Below are positions 44,128 through 56,100 of a stretch of 64,000 nt of DNA, piece by piece (the stretch's first letter is position 1; every line of letters begins with the position of its first letter). The translations under genes and the position numbers were made by a program. The DNA comes from Mytilisepta virgata (lineage: Eukaryota; Mollusca; Bivalvia; Mytilida; Mytilidae). The notes beneath the pieces were generated by a model. The model did not search any database, was not told where the DNA came from, and saw only the letters and a list, made by a program, of their open reading frames with translations. The DNA lies in the NCBI GenBank assembly GCA_028015205.1, contig CM051516.1, forward strand, positions 32,068,230 through 32,132,229. Reading direction: 5' to 3'.

Positions 44128-47100
44128 CTGTAAAAGACAAAAGTAGCCATAATCATATTATTTGTCCCAATCTTGTGCAATTTCCACACCCCTCAGCCAA
44201 GTGGTTAAAAATCATATAACCCCTATGGGAGATTAAATCGTCCTGTGATTTTTCCCTTCTGTGGCATCAAATCTGAATCATTCCATCGTTTGGAATTGTT
44301 TGTAACATTATGTCGATAGCAAAGGCATCCTTGGCAAAAGCAAAATGATTGTTGCAATGTATGCTTCAGAAAGTGAAATCATGTCAAAAACAAATTCTCC
44401 TTCAGTTTACTCGTACATTACAACATTTTTAAATGTTGATTGAAAAATGTCGGATATTTACTTGTACTTTTAGATAGAAAGTTTCAATACATGAATTTTG
44501 TTCTTCAATTTAAAATTTTTTTTTTTTAAAATGCCACTGTCACAGACATTTTGCTGAAATCCTTGTGGACAGTATTCATTGACGAATGAAGCCACATCAC
44601 TAATGAAACTGGCAATCCTTTTAAGTTAAGATCAGAATAAAAAACGATGAACTAAAATTTCTGTCCTAAGTCACAACCTTAGTTTTTACAGGATATTCTT
44701 ATATGACCTGCTTCAAATGCTTTCAGTCTACAATGTCTGGCAATGTTATAGTTTCCTACAAGCCTCAAAGACGTAACAGTATAACTTGCCTTGTGTAATG
44801 CGGTTGTCATGTCTGAATATCTATGTTGTGGAATTTCAAAATGTCGTAGAAACTGTCCTATTAGAATAGAAATAATTCACGGTGGCTTCAAAATATCATG
44901 ATTTTACGACAGGTAGGCCCTTAATGCCAATATTTTACCACTTGCTTCGCTCGTAGCAAAATATTTGCTGGTAAATTCAGGATATTCAGAAGCCACCGTG
45001 AATTATTTCTCAAGTGATCAGTGAAGGATTGATGTTAATATTTTTCAGTCTATGAAGCAATAACTTCAATCATGTGATACACGCTAAATAATTTGTGTAG
45101 CATGTTATTTTAAAGTGTGCACCAGTTCTAAAACGTATAGAATTCCCTTTATGACATCCAATATTGAATTATTATTAGTTACAAACAATAAATAAGCTGT
45201 CAAATAAACAGAAAATCTGGTTTTTCTTCACTATTTGGTGCTCATCCAAACACAATATATTGCTGAAATAAAAACTGGATTTTTCTGTTGGAAAAACTAT
45301 TAAAAAAATTCCCACACCACTCAGCCACCATGGCTGTTGTTTATTTGAGTGAAAGTATTTAATCATTAATTTTATCCTGAATTTATAAAAATACATTGTT
45401 AACTCTGTTGTAACAAGGTATAATTGAAACTGGATGCAGTTTCGAATGTTTCCCAAACGAAGCTCTTTCTCTTTCAGGGTATTTTTGGAATTCCTAGTGT
45501 TTGAAATACTGGGCAAGTGTACAAAGAGATTGAGTATATGCAAAATGTTTGATACATGGTATTCAATATCTGCAGTTTTATATGTTGTAATCGGTATTAA
45601 CATGATTAACAGATGTTTTATCAAAATATTTTATTATTGAAGGTGCAATGGCCTCCACCTCCCCTTTAGCCATGCCTTTCCACCCAACATATATAAATAA
45701 AAAATATACAGTAAACATTCACTTATCAAGAAACTAGAAAAGGTAATGCCCCTGCTGCCCGGTATGTAATGTTGAAAGTTAAAGACTTATTCATTGCCAC
45801 CATAAAACTACAGGTAGCTAAGTTGTTTGTGTCTGCAAGACACAGGTGAGCTAATAATATATATGGTTATAGGGTGGGGATCTCAATGGTTTTCAGAATA
45901 ATAAGTATTTTGTCATTTGCAGGGGTGGGGCATGACCCCCCCCTTTCAGACCCCCCTATGGTACCAAATGATTCGTCTTATCATAAGGAGTAATAATATA
46001 TATGGTTATAGGGTGGGGATCTCAATGGTTTTCAGAATAATAAGTATTTTGTCATTTGAGGGGGTGGGGCATGACCCCCTCTCAGACCCCCTATGGTACC
46101 AAATGATCCGTCTTATCATAAGGAGTAATAATATATATGGTTATAGGGTGGGGATCTCAATGGTTTTCAGAATAATAAGTATTTTGTCATTTGAGGGGGT
46201 GGGGCATGACCCCCCTCAGACCCCCTATGGTACCAAATGATTCGTCTTATCATAAGGAGTAATAATATATATGGTTATTGGTTGGGGATCTCAATGGTTT
46301 TCAGAATATTTAGTATTTTATCATTTGAGGGGGTGGGGCATGACCCCCCTTAGACCCCCCTATGGTACCAAATGATTCGTCTTATCATAAGGAGTAATAA
46401 TATATATGGTTATAGGGTGGGGATCTCAATGGTTTTCAGAATATTTAGTATTTTATCATTTGAGGGGGTGGGGCATGACCCCCCTCAGACCCCCCTATGG
46501 TACCAAATGATTTGTCTTATCATAAGGAGTAATAATATATATGGTTATAGGGTGGGGATCACAATGGTTTTCAAAATATTAAGTATTTTGTTATTTGAGG
46601 GGGTGGGGCATGACCCCCCCTAAGACAACGAAATGGAGGGTATAACATAATACCTCGCCACTTCGTGTGGCGGGGTATAAAAACTTAAATATCCAAGGTA
46701 ACAGGTAGTATTTCCAAGTTAAGATCACAAATGATCAAGTTATATCACTTTTCCCATAGACTTCTATAGTAAAATTTTGCAAAACCCCGCCCCCTTTTGA
46801 GACCCCCAAAATATATGTTCCCTCCCACAGATTGAAATTTTTTTTTCGGGAGGCGCATCTAGGAATATGGGCCTAGCAAGTCGTATGATATCAAGCGATT
46901 CCGTCTATTGGTTTATGAGAAACGGTGCACACAAGTGTTCGAAAAAACGCGCCCGGAAAGAAGAAAAATAATAATAATAATAATAATAATAATTAAAATT
47001 TACGTTTCGCGAAACGTGAGATGTCCCCTCCCGTGCCCATTTTATGCCTGTTCTCTTCAACAAGTTGAAGAGTCGCCATCACCGATATACACTGTATACC

Positions 47101-50100
47101 AAGTTTCGTTAAAATCAGACTTTATATTTTTTGCCATTTTCAGCAGCCATCTTAAAAATGGAGGCCATTACGGAAATTCCGAAAATGCGCCGTGAGTCGC
47201 CATCACCCATATACCCTGTATACCAAGTTTCGTTGAAATCAGACAATGTTTACATTTTTCACCATTTGGCGGCCATCTTGAAAATGGCGGCCATTACAAA
47301 AATTCCGACAATGCGCCGTCAGTCGCCATCACCCTTATACCCTGTATACCAAGTTTCATTGAAATCGGACAATGTTTACATTTTTCACCATTTTCGGGGG
47401 CCATCTTGAAAATGGCGGCCATTACAAAAATTCCGACAATGCGCCGTCAGTCCCCATCACCTATATACCCTGTATACCAAGATTCGTTGAAATCGGACAA
47501 TGTTTACATTTTTCGCCATTTTCGGCCGCCATCTTGAAAATGGCGGCCATTACAAAACTTCCGACAATGCGCCGTCAGTTGCCATCACCCTTATACCCTG
47601 TATACCAAGTTTCATTGAAATTGGACAATGTTTACATTTTTCGCGATTTTCGGCGGCCATCTTGAAAATGGCGGCCATTACAGAAATTCCGACAATGCGC
47701 CATCAGTCGCCATCACCGTTATACCCTGTATACCAAGTTTCGTTGAAATTGGACAATGTTTACATTTTTCGCCATTTTTGGCGGCCATCTTGGAAATGGC
47801 GGCCATTTTGAAATTATAAACCGCAAAAAACACTGTAGGACCTTGGGACCTATCACCCCTCCAAGTTTCATATTGATCGGTCCATCCATTTCCGAGGAGA
47901 TAGCCGGACAAGTTCGTGCATCAGGTTGACGGAAGAAAAAGAAAAAAGTATAATAATAAGAAAAATAAGAAACGGAGTAAAAACAATATGTCCCCGACGA
48001 CACTTCGTGGTCGGGGACATAATAAGAAACCGGACAAAAACAATATGTCTCCCAAAACTTTGTTTGGGAGACATAATAATAACAAAGAAACGGAAGAATA
48101 ACAATATGTCGTCCCGTGACTACGTTCGGGGCGACATAATAATAACAAAGAAACGGAAGAATAACAATATGTCGTCCCGTGACTACGTTCGGGGCGACAT
48201 AACTAGAATTGCAATTGCGAGCAATAGCAGATGTCGCCCCTGGCAGCCATCTTGAAAATGGCGGCCATTTCGAAAAAAAAGTATTGATTGCACACCTTCA
48301 CATAGTGATCTAACTTTCTGCCAAGTTTCATTCAATTCTATCACGGCATCTCCGAGAACTAAGCCGGACAAAAATCATTGGAAAGAAAGAATAATAATTA
48401 AAATTTACGTTTCGCGAAACGTGAGATGTCCCCTCCCGTGCCCATTTTATGCCTGTTCTCTTCAACAAGTTGAAGAAACCCTTAATATTGATTGAAAATG
48501 GCTGCAGTTATGTATTGTATTTATCTGGCCTTAACTAGCAAATGACAGCTTTCATCCTTATCAAAGAGATTTTATACCTCCCCTACAGCCATGCCTATAA
48601 ATCTCTAATTATAATGAAAGTGATAATTTCATTACAATTCACATAAATCTATGTATAAAGGAATTTTCATATGTATTATAAATTTATCCCCAAAAAAGAA
48701 TGTTATCAATGGTCGCTGCCACCCCAACATTCAATGAAAAGTTACTGAGATATAGATACAGTTTTACATGATCATGATGATGATCAAATCTTTATGAAAT
48801 TTTGTACAACTTCCGAAATATAGCTGTTAAAATCTTCATGAAACTTAGCACAATCTGAGCACAATAAACAACTAGTATCTTCATGGCGGCCATTACAAAA
48901 ATTCCGACAATGCGCCGTCAGTCGCCATCACCCTTATACCCTGTATACCAAGTTTCATTGAAATCGGACAATGTTTACATTTTTCACCATTTTCGGGGGC
49001 CATCTTGAAAATGGCGGCCATTACAAAAATTCCGACAATGCGCCGTCAGTCCCCATCACCTATATACCCTGTATACCAAGATTCGTTGAAATCGGACAAT
49101 GTTTACATTTTTCGCCATTTTCGGCCGCCATCTTGAAAATGGCGGCCATTACAAAACTTCCGACAATGCGCCGTCAGTTGCCATCACCCTTATACCCTGT
49201 ATACCAAGTTTCATTGAAATTGGACAATGTTTACATTTTTCGCGATTTTCGGCGGCCATCTTGAAAATGGCGGCCATTACAGAAATTCCGACAATGCGCC
49301 ATCAGTCGCCATCACCGTTATACCCTGTATACCAAGTTTCGTTGAAATTGGACAATGTTTACATTTTTCGCCATTTTTGGCGGCCATCTTGGAAATGGCG
49401 GCCATTTTGAAATTATAAACCGCAAAAAACACTGTAGGACCTTGGGACCTATCACCCCTCCAAGTTTCATATTGATCGGTCCATCCATTTCCGAGGAGAT
49501 AGCCGGACAAGTTCGTGCATCAGGTTGACGGAAGAAAAAGAAAAAAGTATAATAATAAGAAAAATAAGAAACGGAGTAAAAACAATATGTCCCCGACGAC
49601 ACTTCGTGGTCGGGGACATAATAAGAATAATAAGAACTGAGCAAAAACAACATGTCTCCAAACTTCGTTTGGGAGACATAATTAAAGAGCATACATGTAC
49701 ATGTATTTATTTATCAGTAAAAATTAAATATCTGATGACTATGCAAAATTGACTTAATGTATGCCTTGCAAATAAAATTAGTTGAAATAAAAACAGATAC
49801 CCTGATATTTCAATTTCATGAAATAAAAATACACGTGTGGAACAACAACTTTTGCATCAGAACTAAGGCCATACCAAATTGATATTTAGTTCTTTGGATT
49901 TTGCCGCTCTGACTTTGTAAATATTAAGAACATAATTTTTGGCCACATAATTTTGCAAAAGTGCTGAAAATTTGCCTCAAATTCTTCATTTTTCAAGAAA
50001 TTAAAGTTAAAGTTTCTTCCGCTCCTAAAATTTTTTTAAAAATAGGAATTTTTCCCATTTTCACAATATTTTAGTAAAAAAAATTTGTGCCACATTTAAA

Positions 50101-53100
50101 TTTGATCTTCACCTGAAAAAAAAACTAGTTCTCAAGAAAAAAAATTAAAATTAAAATTTCACCCACTCGTACCTAATTTTTACCATAAAAAATCCAAAGA
50201 ACTAAAACTCAATTTGGTGTGGCCTAATGATATAATCTTTCATTTGACAAGTATGATAAGTTTTCCTGCCATACATGTTCGGTTCTCTCCACAAATAAAA
50301 AGTCACCTTCATGATATACTAGCAGTCAACTGACCAGAAAGAGGAATAAAATCACAATAAACACAACGATATCTCACCTGATATTTAAATAAGAAGAGTC
50401 CAAACAGTAAAGTATAGAAATCTGCAGTCAACAGAGATATATTGACTGTTGTGGCACTTGTCTGCTGTATCACTACAGTCATACAGGAATATAATGCAAA
50501 CTGACAGATGGTAAACCCAACTAGACAAAAATCTAAAAAAATCAATTATACCAGTTAACAAAATATGCATTACAAGATTAACAGGTAAAGTTAAAAATAC
50601 ACTGTAAACTCTGCTAAAGTGTTCCTGTATATAGGATCACTAATTGCAACAGAAGAAATTAATGTTTTTTGTGTCAGGAAATGTACAAGGATTAACCAAG
50701 AAAAAATCCCCAGGAAATGAATGCGAGCAGATACAATTACAGCAGAAAGAAATTTTCAATGGGAATTTGCATAAGGGAGATAACTATGTAAAACTGCTTA
50801 AAAATTGGCCAAAACCACAACAATATAATAATTACTGTTTTTCTTGTACAAAATGTTTTGCCAAAGTACATGTTCAGCATTAAAATATGTGTGAGTCTTC
50901 CAAGGAAGACATGTGTCGCCTGCGGACGTCAATTTTAACAAAAGATATTAAAATTTTCTAAAAATGAAATATATATGCACACCTTTGCATTAAGGTTAAT
51001 GCACAGAGAAAGTTTCATCAAATTGCTTTGAGCGGTTATGGGGTAGTTGAGGATAGAAGTTTTGCCCCCCCCCCTCCTTTTTTTTTCTAAAAATGAAATA
51101 TATATGCACACCTGTGCATTAAGGTTAATGCACAGAGAAATTTTCATCAAATTCCTTTGAGCGGTTTACAAGTAGTAGAAGAAAAGTGTGATGACACAAG
51201 ACTACAGAAAGTGATCCCTATGTGTCGACCATGCGTTCTGCAGGCGACACAAAAAGGGTAAAACCAATTATTGTAACAGAGTTTTGATATTTTAATTCAC
51301 AAGTTTTGAATTAGATTTTCTCTTCCTAAGGCTAAGCTTAATTAAGTCTTACAAAATATAGAATTGCTGAGAAAAACTTAGTAGGTTAAAAGATGCTATA
51401 TGTACTTGTAAGTGTACTATAAGCTTACCTATTTTCAATGATGAGAAATCCACACTCTCTACCTCACTTTTTTCTAGTAAAACACTGCAAAAAAATAAAT
51501 TGTAATATGACAAGGAAGATTAATCGATTCCTTTTCTTTGTATCTAAGACTTCTTGTAATATGTTTAAGACAAAGAAAGCAACTTTGCCTCATTTTTTAT
51601 AAACATTCAATCATTTGCCCACCAGGAAAAAGGGGAAATAATGTACTGGAAGCCATTTTCCTATGTCTGGAGTAACGAAAGATGAATTTTGATATAAAAT
51701 AGATAAAATCATCCCTGTATGAAATGTGTATGTTTATGATTATATTAAAATAATACAAGTATCTATTTAAATCTGTTAAACTGAACTATGGCATTCTCAG
51801 GTTTGCACCTATACTGTTCAAGTTACATTTTCTGTGCAAGTCCTGGAAAGCTACAACAAGTTATAATTAATGCCTCTAAATCTTTAAAAAAAATCTTCCA
51901 AAGCCAATTTTTATATTAATGATGAAATGGCAGTTTGATAAAAAAAAAAAAATCATTTGGACTGTTGCTTCCAATATAAGTAAGAGCAGAGATCAAAATT
52001 CAATGTAGGATAAAAAATTATTGATCTTTTTTTTATCAAACTGCCATTTGATCATAAATATAAAAATTGGCTTTGGAACATTTTTTTAAAAGATTAAGAG
52101 GCATTAATTATAAGTTGTTGTAGCTTTCTAGGACTTGCACAGAAAATGTAACAGTATAGGTGCAAACCTGAGATTTCTCGTCCCTAAGAATGTTAATTGT
52201 CCAATTTAAATTGATATTTCTCTGTGAAAAATATAAACCAATAACAATGCCTCTGTATACTATCGTGTAGAAAAAGTGAAGAGCATGGATTTGATGAATA
52301 ATTTCTTAATCAAACTTACAACTGTATACCGTTAATAAAACTTCCAAACAACCCTAACATGGCTAAAAATTCAGTTCTATCAAAAGTCTTAACAACAAAT
52401 TCTTCTGCTACATTGGACAATCCATATAAAAAGGCACCAAGCACACACAACAAATCACCAAGGATCTTGTTGGAACCTGGAAAATTACAAAAAATTTAAA
52501 AATTAACTTTTTGCTGAATTATTTTACTCTTATATAACACCTTAGTTAAAAAAATTCCAATAGGGAATACAATAATATCTTTATGATTATATTGACCTTT
52601 AAACAGTCCAACAAGACGTTTCGGCCTATTTGGCCTTCTTCAGTTGCTAATGGATGACAAACTCTGACCATGTATTGCAGAGGAGAGATTAGCAACTGAA
52701 GAAGGCCAGATAGGCCGAAACATCTTGTTAGACTGTTTAAAGGTCACTATAACAACAAAGATCTTATATAACAGTTAATTTCAAACACTTTCTTCTAAAT
52801 ACTGATGCCTGATGTGAATAAAAAACCACCAATTCAGCCTATTATGTTGCTTATCAGAAAAGACATTTCACTGATAGGCTGTGATTTTATAATTAAAAGA
52901 GGCATAATATTTCTAAAAAATTGTATGCCCAGCTCTTCTGGAACCAATTTCATTATTTTGATCTCATAAGTTTCATCATGAAATAATTGTTTTAATGGAA
53001 TATATTTCAAATTACAAAAAACTGTTCAATTTGAAAAATATTTGCTTGGAATATATTCCACAAGAAAACTGATATGTCAGTAAGGGTGCCACCTTTGAAT

Positions 53101-56100
53101 TTAAGATCTTTAAATATTTTGCTGTTTTTTATAGAACTGGGTGCTATATGATGAAGAATATGTCAACAATCAAAAGACTTGTATAGCATCAAAGTTTAAA
53201 AGTTATTGGCGACATTGCTGTAAAATATAAAATTTTTCCAGCTGACCTGACTGAATATTTTTGATGACTGAAGTCCCGTAACTCTGGAACAGCTAAAGAG
53301 AAAATCGTGAAAACAGGACATGCACATCTTTACATGGTGCAACAATGGAAACTTTTCATTCTATTTCTAAGCATAGTCTAGCATAACAGATGCCAACAAA
53401 AAATTCATCAAGGAAGAAAAATAATGACGTATGTTATACCAAACAAAAATTGTATTAATAAAACTGATAATTGTAACCTACCACCATTTTGATCCTTTTT
53501 ATTCCTTGTTAACGTATCTGTCAAAATGAGAGCTAAAAGTCCTAGTATACACATAACTACACCCACTCCATTTATAAAATGATATCTCACACGTAAACAA
53601 CAATATGATAACACGAGTACAGTAACAATGCTGAAACAATCTAATAACTGAAAAGATACAATAAAATATTTTTAGATTATCAGGGTTTAATGCAGACTGA
53701 TATAGTAAAATTTCAGCTGTGAGTCATAATATGAAACCTTTTTCACCGGCTGAGTGTAACTTATGAGCCAAAATGCATCTAAATATCTGTCGGCAGAGAA
53801 CACAATAATATGTAAATTGCATCCTTAACAGGTTAAATCTTGATAATCGACATTGCTGGTTATACAGTAGGACATAGCCCATGAATGTCTGTGAAGTCAG
53901 AACGTGCCACTCAAAGGGGGTTGACTTAGGCTTAGGGAAATACAGTAATTTTAGATTTTTATCCCAATCCATCTCTTCCTTCTTTTTTAGGAGCATAAAA
54001 TATTTGTTTAACTTTCATGACCCTTTCTGTTATTTATTTTCTTTACAATTTTTTCATTTCATTTTTGTCCTTACTATTCTTTTTATTTAGAATTTAAAGA
54101 GATTACAACTAAAAAACTTTCTTCCCCTTAAAAATTACTAATTCTTTAAAATTAAAATAATCAGAAACTTTATTGTATTTTAAAAAAAAATTATTTCATT
54201 GAAAAATTATATCAACCTTTCTTCTTACTGAAGTAATAAAAATACATATAGAATTTCTACTTTAAAATCAGTGGATTTGTGCAGTCATATATTCCTTGAA
54301 TTCGTAAAAATGAAAAAAATTAAACATAAAGCATTGAAATACATTGATTTCTCTTATTGTTTGTGTATATGAACATTGTTGAAGTAAAAACAAATGCTTA
54401 AATTGAGAAAATTCATTTTATATTACATTTATTTTTCAAATCAAGTATTTTACACTAATATTTTTCAGTGAACCTAAACTATAAGTGAAGTAATCTGGTA
54501 TTTGTTATACTAACCTGAACACTAGTAACAGTGGTATAGGTATAAGCTTTGATTACTAGGTAATTAGCTTCTACATCAGCCAATGAAATGATGAAATACT
54601 TCCATCCCGAAGTTTTCAGAATGTACCATAAAGATCTATCACCACGGCGACAGGCTAAACTAACAGTAAATACTAAACATAACAGTACATAATTCAGGAA
54701 ACTTTGTGCTACAAGAAAAATACAGGAACTGTATTATTTTAAGCTAAACTTAAAACTTGCATGTCCCTTGCATAAACTAATATGAGATTAAATTCTGAAG
54801 TCTTAGTTGTAAATACAGGTAAATGTAAGGTACAAACTGAAGGTGTTAGTATATGTTATTAAACACTATATCTGGTAATGGGAGATAACTCTATATAACT
54901 GTAAACATTCAATGAAATCTCTATAAATGGGAAATATTAAACACTAACAACCTGAAAGTGTTTAGTATGTAACATGTAGACAACTATGCATTCGGTCTCT
55001 TACACCAATAGGAGAATGAAAGGCACTCTTCAGACATGTACATTTATACTGCTTTGATTGATCTGATGATGCAAAATAAGTTCTTTTTATTGACAAATAT
55101 CTTCATCATAAAGAATCAAGAGAAAAAAACCATAGACTTCAAATAATGGGAGATAACTCTATAAATTTTAAGGAAGACAGTATCATGGGAGATAACTCTT
55201 CAAATTTCAACTGATTATTATAATGGGAAATAATTCTACCTATTTTGATTGCAAACAAGAGTGGTTTTTTCCTCAAAGTTATAAACAACGGGTAGCGAAT
55301 TCCCTATTTTTATAAGCATTGCATTCTGAGGTTTGATTACATTTGTACTTTTCTGTTTTTTTTTTTTTATCTTTTAAATAAAAGAGATTATTAATTAATG
55401 GGAGGCAACTCTATAAACATCCTGATTTTAGAAAAGGGAAAATCCAATGAAATGAAGCTGGTGAATGTACCCTGACACTATATGTTTTAAAAGCAGATTG
55501 ATATACCCTTTCAAATGCCTATAATAATACACCTCCAAATTTTGCACATACCACTAGATTGGGCTATAGTTGGAAGAGGGAGAGCTGTATTTTTGTCACT
55601 TTTTCTTCATGTTGCAGATAAAATTTCATAAAATCATCACAAATACATTACAGTGGAAAAACTTGACTTTTTTTTATTTATTTAATATACAGTGTATGAT
55701 ACAACAAACTTTTCCAGGTTGCTGAACATAGACCATCAATTCATGATGTCATATGAAAAATTGTCAGAAGAAAACTGTTGTGTGCACCTTTAATTCTACA
55801 AATCAATAATTATAATGGGAGATAACTCTATAAATCTTTGACATTATAACAGGAGTTAATCCTAAATATTAACAAAGACATTAAAATGGGGTTGAACTCT
55901 AAATATCTTAAATAAGAGAATACAGTGAGCGAAATCTTTTTTAATAACCATGCAAGTATACAATATATACTTTAACACATTTGTCTACAAACCTGTAGGT
56001 GTGTGAACTCCTTCTTTAGCTAACAGTCCACTAGTTACTGCTGTTCCACACAACAAGATGGAAATAAATTGACCAAGAAACAAACATTTCCAAAAGTATC

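Noticed and set aside
45175..45624. 149-codon - strand ORF in the last SLC35F intron
   Set aside because: Low-complexity Ile/Leu/Phe/Ser composition, no family resemblance, and position inside an intron of a well-supported gene.
45857..46625. Regular repeat array considered as CRISPR
   Set aside because: Units are direct tandem repeats with no unique spacers, in a eukaryotic intron. The same reasoning applies to the arrays at 7250, 15395, 21583 and 47072.
47131..49752. Many overlapping ORFs of 60-124 codons on both strands
   Set aside because: All are readings of 128-bp tandem units and hairpins. The period is not divisible by three, so the same peptides recur in shifted frames.
53724..53996. 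90-codon - strand ORF next to SLC35F exon 4
   Set aside because: It lies in the intron upstream of exon 4 without splice-compatible phase or resemblance to the transporter family.
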